A DNA stretch of 35,390 nucleotides from an uncultured Verrucomicrobia subdivision 3 bacterium. GTDB lineage: Bacteria > Verrucomicrobiota > Verrucomicrobiia > Limisphaerales > UBA11358. The notes under the pieces are model-generated. The model did not search any database. It was not told where the DNA came from and saw only the letters and a list, made by a program, of their open reading frames with translations. The stretch lies in NCBI GenBank assembly GCA_903842235.1, contig CAIMLG010000292.1, forward strand, positions 1 to 35,390. The letters run 5' to 3'. Each line of letters starts with the position of its first letter. The first letter of the stretch is position 1. The position numbers were made by a program, and so were the translations under genes. Below, piece after piece: positions 16,103 to 24,582 of the stretch.

Positions 16103-16801
16103 ATGACAAAACAACCCAATGAAGCCATCCGGGCGCTCCGAAAAATCATCGGTCAAACTCAGGCGGAATTTGCGGAGATGATCGGGGCCTCCAAAGACGC
16201 GGTGGTGAGCTGGGAAATAGGGCGGAACCGGCTCTCGGTCACCTGGGCGCGGCGGATTGCGCTGGTGACGGGGGCGGACGGCAGGACGCTGCGGCTGGGG
16301 GTGAGCGTGCCGGTCAGCAATGCCAAAGACGCGCATCTTTACACGGCGGCGGATTTTGAGCAGCACCAGAAAACCGAGTGGGGGCGGTCGGATGAAGCGA
16401 GCGCGCGGCAGCATCTGGAGCAATGCCGGGAAACTTTGGAGCTGCTGTTGCTGGCGGCGGCGCAACCGCCGGGGGACCAACCCCGGCACCGGCTGCCGGG
16501 GTTGATGGATTCGTTCATGCACTGGTGCGACCGCGCGCGGGAGGATTTCAAGCTGGGGCCGCAGATTGACGCCCAACTGGCGCGGCGCCGGCGGCGGGTG
16601 GGGATGACGCAGGAGTATCGGGACTGGCAGGCGATGGCGCGCGGGAATCCGGCGGAACTGAAAGCGGTGGGGTTCCAGGAAGATCCGACCAAAACCGACC
16701 GGGAGGAAATCCGGCTGGCATTGGAAATGGTGCCCGGCTGGGCCCCCGGGCGGAGCATGAAGTGGCCCAAGCCGGCGGTCATGAAGCTGGCCGGGCCCTA
16801 A
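16103..16801 (+). CDS. XRE-family helix-turn-helix transcriptional regulator
   Basis: The 232-residue protein has an N-terminal HTH of the Xre/Cro kind at about 5-58. QTQAEFAEMIGASKDAVVSWEIGRN supplies the two DNA-binding helices, and the domain continues WARRIALVTGAD. The remaining 170 residues are helical and charged, with no ligand domain I recognise; they may mediate oligomerisation or partner binding. The gene is solitary, flanked by repeat-rich non-coding DNA on both sides. A palindrome over its own -10 box suggests autoregulation. Confidence 0.85.
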   Translation: MTKQPNEAIRALRKIIGQTQAEFAEMIGASKDAVVSWEIGRNRLSVTWARRIALVTGADGRTLRLGVSVPVSNAKDAHLYTAADFEQHQKTEWGRSDEASARQHLEQCRETLELLLLAAAQPPGDQPRHRLPGLMDSFMHWCDRAREDFKLGPQIDAQLARRRRRVGMTQEYRDWQAMARGNPAELKAVGFQEDPTKTDREEIRLALEMVPGWAPGRSMKWPKPAVMKLAGP

Positions 16802-17429
16802 ACTTTGCGAAGGCGGGGCAGAACCCTCCCGAGGCTTGGCGCAAGGAACGCAGCGCAAGTGTCGGGTCGGTGACGCCCAGGGGTCCTTCCGGACTGGCAC
16901 CTTGCCGCACTGGCCATTTTTGGTGCGGCGCACAGGCAATGACCCTACCTCACCCACCGCGCATGTTTTTTAGTTTGGGCGAGGCACCTCATCCGGCCAC
17001 GGCCACCTTCTCCCCAGCGCGGAGAAGGGTATCTCCATCCCGCTGCGCGGGCCGGAGAGGGAATGAAAAAGGCGATCGGCGAGTTTTCGAGCCGTTCGCC
17101 GCCGCGAGCTGCGCCAGCGGCGAGACAGCCATTGACAAACTTTGCGGAAGCCTGGCCGCCGATTGAGGCGGGGGCAGGTTGTCTACAAAGTCAAGAACAC
17201 GCCCAACCTGTCTCAATATTGCCAAGAACTGCTCTATTTACGGGATTAAAGGTTTGCCAGAAAACAGATAACAGCCTCCATTTAAATTGTTTAACCACCG
17301 CCATCACTTTTGTCCTCTCCCCCAAGATAGGATTTCACCGATCGTGCTTTCGGGTTACTTCGGAATTCCAACTTCGGCGGGCAGGTTTAAGGGGCCGGTT
17401 TAGTTTTAAGACGGGGGTTTCCCGGGCGC
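16802..17429. other. gene-free region with three small inverted repeats
   Basis: No convincing gene lies here. GCCGCAC (16904-16910) and GTGCGGC (16923-16929) form a hairpin whose loop contains TTTTT; it could serve as a transcript end for the XRE gene. CCTTCTCC (17006-17013) and GGAGAAGG (17021-17028) form a tight 8-bp stem with a 7-nt loop, in a sequence context that resembles dispersed intergenic repeats. CAGGTTG (17175-17181) and CAACCTG (17204-17210) are a third pair. From about 17226 the DNA becomes A+T-richer up to the end of the PEP-CTERM gene. Short frames seen here look like repeat translations. Confidence 0.5.
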
Positions 17430-18008
17430 TCAGGCCTTTTTATGCCGGCGTTGCCAAAAGATGCGCCCGGCACCGCTCCCCACCAGGATCAAACCAAACC
17501 CGGCCAGGGCATAAGTGACCGGCTCGGGCACCACGGTGATGTCCAACGTCCAGCCGACCAGCCCGTTTTCAAATCCGGTGCTACTGGTATCCCATAACAC
17601 CAAACCCCAGGTGGTGTTGGGATCGTATCCATTCAAGCCGGAAAAGGTTGTTGAGGTATAAGTATGCAGTCCGGCACCGGAATTATCCACCGGGGTGAAA
17701 TTAACATACGGCGAAGTCGTCAGCGTGCCCAGCGTCAGCAGCCCTTGAATAGTGCCGGCGGCACCGGAAATTGGCAGCGAGGCACTGTCATTGAAGGTCA
17801 GGACGAGCTGGACACCGGTAATGGGGCCGCCCAAACCGCTCAAGGTTTGCTGCGCGGAATAGGTGGTGCCAGCCTGCGGAATCGCCCCCGAATCAGGGTA
17901 GGCGAATGAATAAGAAACCGAGGCCGGCGCGGAGAGGGTGACCAGCACCGCCAGCAGTCCGGCCAGCACCGCCAGCTTCAGGGTTTTTTTAATAAAAAAT
18001 GGGTTCAT
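17430..18008 (-). CDS. PEP-CTERM sorting-domain protein
   Basis: The 192-residue protein has a signal peptide (about 1-29) and a beta-sandwich body. It ends in a PEP-CTERM tail: VPEP at 160-163, a hydrophobic segment (VTYALAGFGLILVGSGAG) and a basic end (RRHKK). Such tails direct proteins to the exosortase/EpsH export and anchoring system. The region FSGLNGYDPNTTWGLVLWD and GLVGWTLDITV resembles the C-terminal strands of proprotein-convertase P-like domains; this is inference. It starts 21 nt after the giant adhesin gene on the same strand, so the two are probably co-transcribed. No exosortase gene is in the window. Confidence 0.9.
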   Translation of the reverse strand: MNPFFIKKTLKLAVLAGLLAVLVTLSAPASVSYSFAYPDSGAIPQAGTTYSAQQTLSGLGGPITGVQLVLTFNDSASLPISGAAGTIQGLLTLGTLTTSPYVNFTPVDNSGAGLHTYTSTTFSGLNGYDPNTTWGLVLWDTSSTGFENGLVGWTLDITVVPEPVTYALAGFGLILVGSGAGRIFWQRRHKKA

Positions 18009-18029
18009 AATTTTTAAGACGCTGGTGGG

Positions 18030-21000
18030 TTAATGGACGGCCAAGCGATAATAGGCGGTGGAGAGCGGGTTGGTATCGGTGTAAAGAACGATGCCGTTGG
18101 CCGCCGCCGTGATTCCGCTGGCGTAGGCGGTTAGGGAGATGGTCGTCCAAGTGGACAAATCAGGCGAACGCTGGACATCGTAGGCATGTCCGGGAATGCC
18201 GTAACCCACCAGATTCACGACCCCGATGCCAACGGTAGGCGGGTAAAGCACGCTCGTCGCCTTGCCCAACCGCACGGTCACGTTGGCCGTGCTCGTGGCC
18301 GTGCCGCCGGTGTAGCCGTCGCTGATGGTGTAGGTGAATGCGTCGGTCCCCACATAACTGGTCGTCGGCGTATAAGTGATCGTGCCCCCGCTCAAGCCAA
18401 CGGTGCCATGCGAGGCGCTGCCGACAGCGGTGATGGTCAGTGGGTCGCCATCGGCATCATAATCCAAACCCGCCAGGGTGGTGGCGCTGACGGCCAGGGG
18501 CGTATTTAACGTTGCTCCAAGATTGTGCGCCCCGGCGGTCGGCGGCGTGTCAATCACCTGGGTCAAGCTCCCAGTGCTGGTCAGGAAACCGCCTCCGCCG
18601 GAATATTCGGCGGTGACGGAAACATTGCCGTGGGCCAAAGTGGTGCTGGCGATCGTGGCAATGCCGCTTCCATTAAGCGTCGCCGCCGCGCCAAGGGCAA
18701 CGCCGTTGGTCTTGAATTGAACCGTGCCGGTGGGCGTCCCGGCACCGGTCACAGTGGCGGTAAAGACCACGCTCGTTCCGGGCAGCGCGGGATTCAACGA
18801 AGAGGTCAGGGCGGTGGATGACGGTGTCGACTGGGCGGTCAGCACGCCGGTCGCGCTGGTGCCAAAGTAAGTGCTATTTTTGTTGCTGGCGGCAGAGGCG
18901 GTTCCACCCCAAGTGCCGGTTGTCTGAGGCACGCCGTTAAGATAGAGGGCGGCGACCGTCTCCGTCGTGCCGCTGGTGAGCGTGACCATTGCGCCGCTGG
19001 CGATGCTCAAAGCGCCGCTGCCCAAACTGCCAGTTGCATTGGCGGTAAGCGAACCGGTGCTCACCGTGGTGCCGCCGGTGTAACTGTTGGCCGAGCCGAG
19101 GACAAGCGTGCCGGTGGAGGTCTTGGTGAGGTCATAACTCCCACCACTTTGACTGATGGCACCGCTCAGCGTCACGTTCCCAACCGTCGTATTTCCTGTG
19201 GGGCCGACTTGAATGGTCAGATTTCCCGTCAATGTCGGATAGGCTCCATTGACGGTGATGGCCGTTGTGTTCTGGTCGTCGGAATTGAATATGATCGTTC
19301 CTGACGAGGGAAAGGTCAAATTTGCGGTGCTCACGGTCAATGTGCCCACCCGGTTGGCCAGGCAGGCACCGGAGGCAAACGTCGTTGTATTGGCATAGGT
19401 GGCACTGCCTGCAAGATTAAAATCTAGTGTGGCACCGCTTTGGACAGCAACGGAAGAACCGTTGATCGAGTTCTGCGTGAAGACAAAAAGTCGGCCACTG
19501 TTCACGGTAATCGCGCCGATGGCATTGTTGCCGGAGGCCCGGTTCAGGATGAGATCATTCCCACCCGAGGTCAGCCCGGTGCCGCCGCTGATGGCTCCCG
19601 TAAAATAGAGCGGGACGCCCAGACTCACCGTCCCGCCCCCAGTGCCAAGCGTCACCGCGCGGGCGGTGGTGATGGCACTGCTGCCGGTGGTTTGCAAGGT
19701 GCCGCCGTTGAAGGTGATCCCGCCGCTGGTGTTGCCCAGGTTGCCGTCCGAACTGATAGACACGGTGCCGCCACTGTTGATGACCGTGCCGCCGGTGTAA
19801 GTGTTGGTCCCATTCAAGTCCAGCGTGCCACCCGTGACGGCTAAGGCGCCCCCCGATGTCCCGTTGTTGATGACACCGTTAGCAACGCCATTATTAACGG
19901 TCAAAGTCTGACTGGTGTTGATTGCGACGCCGCCGCCGGACGCAATGTTCAGGTTCTGCGCCGTTACGGACGCTGTCACTGTCACCGTGTGGGTATTCAA
20001 GACGCTGATCTGCCCCGTGGTTGCCGACGTGGGAGCGGAACCCGCTGTGACCCAAGTCGAGCCGTCGGAAGTGGTTTGCCAAGTGCTCGCCGTGGCCCAA
20101 GTGCCGGTGACTCGCGAGCGGTAGTCGCCAGGTAGCCCGTTAATAGTTATCGAGGAACTGGTGCCGGTCTTCCCTGTTTGATCTTTGGCAGAGAACGTGA
20201 CGGTCTCAAAATAATTGTCCTTCACGCTGATGGTGAACGTGCCGGCGGTGAGCGTTTTGACGTTGTTGTTGAAGGAACTGTCGCCATTGGCATCGAACAG
20301 CACATTGCCGGTGCTGCTGGTATTGGTCACCACTGTGGAATTGTCCGTGTTGACGGTGTTGCCGTTCGCGTCCTTGGCCGTGACCGTGACATTAAAAGCC
20401 GTTCCGCGCGTCTGCGGCGTTGTGGCGGTCACGGTGTAGCTGGCAATGGCACCCGGCGAGAACACAATGTTGCCGCTCGTGACGGACGCTAATCCCGACA
20501 TGCCCGCTGTTCGGGCAGCCGTCAAAGTCATGGTGTCGGCGGCCGAATAAACCGGAGTTGCAATGGTGACAGTGTTGGCACCGCTTGCAATGCTTCCCGC
20601 CAGCGTTCCGCTCAAGGTTCCGGCCCCAGTTGCTTTGCTCAAGGTAATCGTGGTGGCAGAGGTCACGTTTGCCGGATTGCCATTGGCGTCCTGTGACTGG
20701 ACGGTCACGCTGAAGGCTGTCCCCGCTATCCCCATGCTGGGCACTGTCGTGTAGGCCAGCTTGGTCGCCACACCGGCGTTGACGGTGAATGTGCCGCTGG
20801 TTCCGGTTTTGCCGCTCCCAGCGTGGTCGGTGACCGTGATGGTGACCAGCGTCCCGGACTTGGTCAGCGTCGCACTTTGAGTGGAGCGCACACCCGCCAC
20901 GAACGCGCTCGAAGTTGCCGGGCTGACGGTGCCACCCGCTCCGCCGCCGGTTTCCGTCATGTCCACCGTGCCCGTGAACGCATTGGGACCGGTGTTCAGC

Positions 21001-22217
21001 GGGTTGCCGTATACATCCAGCGCCGTGATGGTTGTAATGTTAAATGCCGTCCCTGCCGTTTGTGTTGTGGGCGTCGTCACTGTAAAATGGTCCAGTGGCC
21101 CCGGATTGACCGCGGTGATGGTGGTGGTGCCAACAATCGCGCCCGTAGTGGCCGTAATTGTTTTGCTACCTGCTGTAGCAACCGTCGGCGTCAGCGTCGG
21201 AAAGGTCGTCAACACGCCGGCGGTAAAGGCCGCTGAAGTCCCAGTTGCCCCCGCCGTGCCGGCAAAGGTCACCGTGCCGGTGAACGTATTGGGACCGTTG
21301 CTGCAAGTATTACCATTGGCATCCTTCGCCGTGATGCTGACAAAACTGCCGCTGATATCCGATCCCGCCGTCGCCGAAGCGATCGTCGTGGGATTCATAA
21401 TCAACTGGCTCACCGCCCCCGGCGAGAACCCGATGTTCCCGCTGGTGGCCGCCGTCAAAGCCGGCCCACTCCCAGATTTTGTAGCCGTCAAAGTCATCGT
21501 GTCCGCCGCCGAATAAACCGGGGTAGCGATTGTCACGCTGTTAGCACCGACCGCAATGGTCCCCGCAACGATGCCGCTGAGGGTTCCACCACCGGTCGCT
21601 TTGCTCAAGGTTATGGTAGCGGTAGCCGTTATCACATTTGCCGGATTGCCATAGGCGTCCTGCGACTGCACCGTCACACTAAAGGCCGTCCCCGCAATCC
21701 CGGTGCCCGGCACCGTCGTGAAGGCCAACTTTGATGCCGCGCCGGCGTTGACCGTGGTGATGGTGGTGGTGCCCACCAATGCGCCGGTGGTCGCCGTAAT
21801 GGTCTTGCCACTGCCCGCCGCCGTCGGCGTCAAGGCGGGGAAAGTCGTCAACACGCCGGCGGTAAAGGCCGCTGAAGTCCCGGTTGCCCCCGCCGTGCCG
21901 GCAAAGGTCACCGTGCCGGTGAACGCATTGGGACCGCTGCTGCAAGTATTACCATTGGCATCCTTCGCCGTGATGCTCGTCAGAGTGACCGGCGTGCCCG
22001 CCGTCGCCGTGGCGATCGTCGTGGGATTCATCACCAACTGGCTCATTGCACCCGGATTGACCGCAGCAATTGTGGCTGAACCCGTGGCGGCTCCGCTGGT
22101 CGCGGTCAGGGTCAAGCTGGTGCCGGCCACCGCTGGAGTCACGCTCGCGCCGCTCAAGACGCCCGAGGTGAATGCGGCGGACGTGCCCGTCACTCCCGCC
22201 GTGCCGCCAAACGTCAC
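18030..22217 (-). CDS. giant repeat adhesin, downstream part (frameshifted from 22214-24100)
   Basis: These 1,395 codons carry the larger part of one secreted adhesin; the GTG at 22217 is not a real start. In order it has about five Ig-like units (1-690) containing repeats such as SITAKDANGN and AGTAFSVTVQSQD. Two autotransporter-type beta-strand repeat regions follow (about 790-1060, with GTNTYTGGTVINSGG and ANSYTGGTTVSTGS). Next are a Big_3-like Ig domain (about 1133-1222), a cadherin-like domain (about 1225-1316), and a C-terminal module with YDVQRSPDLSTWTTI and YTDTNPLSTAYYRL, of a type often seen in verrucomicrobial surface proteins. There is no outer-membrane barrel. Restoring one base near 22241-22246 joins it to the upstream part, giving 2,023 residues. 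Confidence 0.85.
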   Translation of the reverse strand: MTFGGTAGVTGTSAAFTSGVLSGASVTPAVAGTSLTLTATSGAATGSATIAAVNPGAMSQLVMNPTTIATATAGTPVTLTSITAKDANGNTCSSGPNAFTGTVTFAGTAGATGTSAAFTAGVLTTFPALTPTAAGSGKTITATTGALVGTTTITTVNAGAASKLAFTTVPGTGIAGTAFSVTVQSQDAYGNPANVITATATITLSKATGGGTLSGIVAGTIAVGANSVTIATPVYSAADTMTLTATKSGSGPALTAATSGNIGFSPGAVSQLIMNPTTIASATAGSDISGSFVSITAKDANGNTCSNGPNTFTGTVTFAGTAGATGTSAAFTAGVLTTFPTLTPTVATAGSKTITATTGAIVGTTTITAVNPGPLDHFTVTTPTTQTAGTAFNITTITALDVYGNPLNTGPNAFTGTVDMTETGGGAGGTVSPATSSAFVAGVRSTQSATLTKSGTLVTITVTDHAGSGKTGTSGTFTVNAGVATKLAYTTVPSMGIAGTAFSVTVQSQDANGNPANVTSATTITLSKATGAGTLSGTLAGSIASGANTVTIATPVYSAADTMTLTAARTAGMSGLASVTSGNIVFSPGAIASYTVTATTPQTRGTAFNVTVTAKDANGNTVNTDNSTVVTNTSSTGNVLFDANGDSSFNNNVKTLTAGTFTISVKDNYFETVTFSAKDQTGKTGTSSSITINGLPGDYRSRVTGTWATASTWQTTSDGSTWVTAGSAPTSATTGQISVLNTHTVTVTASVTAQNLNIASGGGVAINTSQTLTVNNGVANGVINNGTSGGALAVTGGTLDLNGTNTYTGGTVINSGGTVSISSDGNLGNTSGGITFNGGTLQTTGSSAITTARAVTLGTGGGTVSLGVPLYFTGAISGGTGLTSGGNDLILNRASGNNAIGAITVNSGRLFVFTQNSINGSSVAVQSGATLDFNLAGSATYANTTTFASGACLANRVGTLTVSTANLTFPSSGTIIFNSDDQNTTAITVNGAYPTLTGNLTIQVGPTGNTTVGNVTLSGAISQSGGSYDLTKTSTGTLVLGSANSYTGGTTVSTGSLTANATGSLGSGALSIASGAMVTLTSGTTETVAALYLNGVPQTTGTWGGTASAASNKNSTYFGTSATGVLTAQSTPSSTALTSSLNPALPGTSVVFTATVTGAGTPTGTVQFKTNGVALGAAATLNGSGIATIASTTLAHGNVSVTAEYSGGGGFLTSTGSLTQVIDTPPTAGAHNLGATLNTPLAVSATTLAGLDYDADGDPLTITAVGSASHGTVGLSGGTITYTPTTSYVGTDAFTYTISDGYTGGTATSTANVTVRLGKATSVLYPPTVGIGVVNLVGYGIPGHAYDVQRSPDLSTWTTISLTAYASGITAAANGIVLYTDTNPLSTAYYRLAVH
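21182..21338. repeat. direct repeat, copy A, within the adhesin gene
   Basis: This stretch recurs at 21821-21977, offset by 639 nt (213 codons), with only a handful of differences. It encodes the SITAKDANGNTC to LTPT part of an Ig-like unit. High nucleotide identity, including third positions, points to recent duplication or gene conversion between modules. Confidence 0.75.
21821..21977. repeat. direct repeat, copy B, within the adhesin gene
   Basis: This is the second copy of the 157-bp repeat, 639 nt from the first and in the same frame. A looser repeat of a neighbouring unit (starting GCCGGATTGCCAT) occurs at 20671 and 21640, offset by 969 nt. Confidence 0.75.
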
Positions 22218-24100
22218 AGTCGAACTAAAGCTTGTGACCGTGGGCCGCCGGCATCTTGGGCTGTAATCGTGGGGATGGTAAAGGGCGTGCCCGCCGTCTG
22301 CGGCGACGAAAGCGCCGAGATGGCAAACTTGGCCACCGGCCCAACCCCGGTCGCGACCGTCAGCACGCCAGTTGAGGCAAAGTGGGTATTATCCTGAATA
22401 CTTGCAGTGGAGGTTGTGGAACCCCAAGTACCCGCCGATTGCGTCACGCCCAGGAAAGTCAGGCTGTTGGCGGTGGCTGTGCCGGTGAAGGTTGTGGTGG
22501 CCGTGCCCTCGAAATCCAGCGTCCCGCCGATGGTGGCTCCGGTCATCGTTTTCGCGCCACCGCCGGAAAAGGTGAGGTTGTTGTAGGTCACGGCGGCGAT
22601 GGTTTGTGCCGTAGCGTTGTTGTAATTCACAGTTCCGGTGCCCGCCGTAAATGTTCCGCCGGTGCCACTGGTCACCGTGCCCGCCAAGCTTAGATTCAAG
22701 GTACTGGAACCGCCATCGAGTGTGCCGGCGGTGCGCGTCCAAGTGCCGGCAAAGGTGTGGGTCAATCCGTTTCCAAGTTTGAGCGTGCCGCCGGTGCCGT
22801 TGATGGCCAGTCCGCCGCCGCTCACGTTGGCGGTAAAGGTGGCGGTGCCGGCCGTTTTGGTCATGGAAACCAAACCGGTGGTGGTGAAACCATCAATGCT
22901 CTGCGTGGCGGCGGAGTTAGTGATGACAATCGGTGAACTGCCGGCAGTGAAGGTGCCGCCGTTGTTGATGAAATCACCGCCAAAGAACAATCCAAAGTTT
23001 GCCGTGGCTAAGGTTGCGCCGCTGGCAATGGTCAACGGAACCGAAGTGCCAAAAACTTCAGCGGAGTTCATGGTAATCACCCCGGTGTTGGTGATGATGA
23101 TGCCGCCGGTGGCCGTAAACGGACTGATCCATTCTTCCGCTGACGCAGTCCTTGCAGTTGCGGTGTTGTATTGCAGCGTTGCATTGGCACCGTAGGTAAC
23201 CACCCCGGTGGTGACGGTGATGGTGGCGGTTCCTTCCAGAGAGAGAACGCCGTTCACCGTCGGGGTCGTGGTGAAGGTTTTTGCGCCTGAACCTGAAAGT
23301 GTCAGATTGGCGTAGGTTGTCACTTCTGCCGCTTGGGCGGCTCCGGTATAGTTGACTGTGTTGCCGCTGGCGGTGGCCGTTAGCGTCGTGATGCTGGAAG
23401 TCCCGCCGATATTCAAGGTCGAATTCGCGCCTTGAGTAAAAGATGTGCCGCTGACCGTGAACGTGGCGGTAACCGTCAGTGTGCCGTTATTCTGATATGT
23501 CCCGCTGAAAGTGGCTTGCGGCAGCGTCGTGGTTCCGCTGAGCGTTTTGCTCGTTCCGGTAAAATTATGCGTGGTGTTTTGGGCGGTGAACGTCGTGGCG
23601 TTGTTCGCAAAGTTACCGCCAAAGGAGAAAGTTGCTGCCGCGCCGGTGGTGGTTTCATTCCAAACCGCGCCGCTATTGAGCGTTACATCCCCGTTAAATG
23701 CCATGGCGCGCACGGTTACGCTGGTTGAACCAAAGTTTATCGTTCCGGATATGGTGGTGGCACCACTTACCGTAAACGGCCGATACATTGTAAGCGTAGC
23801 GCCGCTATTGACGGTAAGAACTCCACACGCCAGTGTGCCGCTACTCGTTGTGACAGGTGAACCTGAAGCGATGATCACAGTATCCGCCGAAGTGGGCGTG
23901 CCGTTTGGACTCCATGTGGTGGTTGTTCCCCAATCACCACCGGCTCCCGTGCTAGTATAGGTCGCCGCACTTGCCGTCGCCGCACCCAGCAGCGTGACCA
24001 GCAGCGCGAGGATGGGCAGAACCAGTTTGTCTTCATGCGTAAAAGCGGCGTTGGCGGTTGCAGCACGGGCCGACCCAAGTTTCAGATTCGGTGTTTTCAT
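22214..24100 (-). CDS. giant repeat adhesin, N-terminal part (ends at a frameshift)
   Basis: These 628 codons hold the true start of the adhesin. The signal peptide has an unusually long hydrophilic lead of about 26 residues, then LVLPILALLVTLLGAATASA. Passenger repeats follow, rich in Thr, Ser, Gly and Asn (TWSPNGTPTSADTVIIASG, then many SGTT and GGGA turns), of the beta-helix kind seen in autotransporter passengers. The last in-frame residues, AGTPFTIPTITAQDAGG, begin an Ig-like unit that is cut off; the next frame continues it as TVTSFSSTVTFGGTAG. AAGGA lies upstream of the ATG, at a longer than usual distance. The break is either a real mutation that inactivates the gene or a base-calling error. 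Confidence 0.85.
   Translation of the reverse strand: MKTPNLKLGSARAATANAAFTHEDKLVLPILALLVTLLGAATASAATYTSTGAGGDWGTTTTWSPNGTPTSADTVIIASGSPVTTSSGTLACGVLTVNSGATLTMYRPFTVSGATTISGTINFGSTSVTVRAMAFNGDVTLNSGAVWNETTTGAAATFSFGGNFANNATTFTAQNTTHNFTGTSKTLSGTTTLPQATFSGTYQNNGTLTVTATFTVSGTSFTQGANSTLNIGGTSSITTLTATASGNTVNYTGAAQAAEVTTYANLTLSGSGAKTFTTTPTVNGVLSLEGTATITVTTGVVTYGANATLQYNTATARTASAEEWISPFTATGGIIITNTGVITMNSAEVFGTSVPLTIASGATLATANFGLFFGGDFINNGGTFTAGSSPIVITNSAATQSIDGFTTTGLVSMTKTAGTATFTANVSGGGLAINGTGGTLKLGNGLTHTFAGTWTRTAGTLDGGSSTLNLSLAGTVTSGTGGTFTAGTGTVNYNNATAQTIAAVTYNNLTFSGGGAKTMTGATIGGTLDFEGTATTTFTGTATANSLTFLGVTQSAGTWGSTTSTASIQDNTHFASTGVLTVATGVGPVAKFAISALSSPQTAGTPFTIPTITAQDAGGPRSQALVRL
22241..22246 (-). 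other. site of a one-base deletion splitting the adhesin gene
   Basis: Reading on the minus strand, GAT GCC GGC GGC is followed by CC ACG GTC ACA AGC instead of a full codon and ACG GTC ACA AGC. Both sides continue the same Ig-like unit when compared with the sister repeats. The total span 18030-24100 is 6,071 nt, one short of a multiple of three, as expected for a single missing base. Confidence 0.75.
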
Positions 24101-24582
24101 GGTTATTTAATATCCTTGTCCTTCAGCAGCTTGAGGAAATTTTCGGGGGCTGGCCGGCGAATTGTCCACCGGCAAAAGCGACTTGTTCCAAGGCATTTAA
24201 GCCAGAACCGCTATGCAAAATGACTGCAAATAATCCAGCTTGTTTCATATTCACTAGAGTTCCACCTTTTGATTAGATCCAATCTAAATTAGATACTTAT
24301 TTAAAGAAGACCAATTTAGCCGATGATAGTCAAGCCCTTATTTGCCCATTTAAAGGGTAGCGGGTTACCCGATAAAAGCTCATTTAGGGTGTATTACTTT
24401 ATATTAATCTGGTTAGCACTCCATCCTGCCAACCCTAAGGCGGTGAAACGAACAGGCGGTGTCAACGTGTTGGATTTGGCAAGGCACTGCGCATCAGCGT
24501 ATCGGATCAATACACGATCTGGTTCCGCATCCACCGGCGGCTGGTCAAACGAGGTCGGGATTCACTGAAACCACCACAAGCT
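24101..24582. other. A+T-rich gap between the adhesin and the OPT transporter
   Basis: No gene is supported here. The stretch is clearly richer in A+T than its surroundings and contains the presumed control region of the adhesin gene, including the TTAGAT cluster at 24273-24294. A weak promoter-like pair on the minus strand (TTGGTC, 17 nt, TAATTT) overlaps that cluster. The part from about 24430 to 24582 is again G+C-rich. Confidence 0.5.
24273..24294. promoter_or_regulatory. three alternating TTAGAT half-sites upstream of the adhesin gene
   Basis: TTAGAT (24273-24278), ATCTAA (24282-24287) and TTAGAT (24289-24294) lie in alternating orientation with 3-nt and 1-nt gaps. Two overlapping palindromes result. 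They are about 175 nt upstream of the adhesin start and over a weak -10-like TAATTT. This is a plausible regulator-binding site; the regulator is unknown. Confidence 0.35.

Noticed and set aside
16989-17225. 78-residue minus-strand frame between the XRE and PEP-CTERM genes
   Set aside because: It runs through hairpin repeats, has low-complexity Arg/Ala/Pro composition and no ribosome site. It looks like translated repeat DNA.
20671-21977. CRISPR-like array
   Set aside because: The repeats are long, in frame, degenerate and encode Ig-like protein units; there are no unique spacers of constant length and no cas genes.
22241-22246. Programmed ribosomal frameshift in the adhesin
   Set aside because: No slippery heptamer of the X-XXY-YYZ kind and no evident downstream structure; a mutation or sequence error is simpler.
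18030-24100. Long open frames on the plus strand opposite the adhesin (many with Val/Ala/Pro-rich products)
   Set aside because: They mirror the Thr/Ala/Gly-rich repeats of the real gene and share their periodicity.
24358-24370. Near-palindrome CGGGTTACCCG
   Set aside because: It is short, single, and not placed next to a promoter or gene start.
24442-24567. Frame with KALRISVSDQYTIWFRI, reminiscent of a HigB/RelE toxin strand
   Set aside because: Only one short strand-like stretch fits, there is no start or N-terminal fold, and no antitoxin follows. It could be a remnant but cannot be supported.
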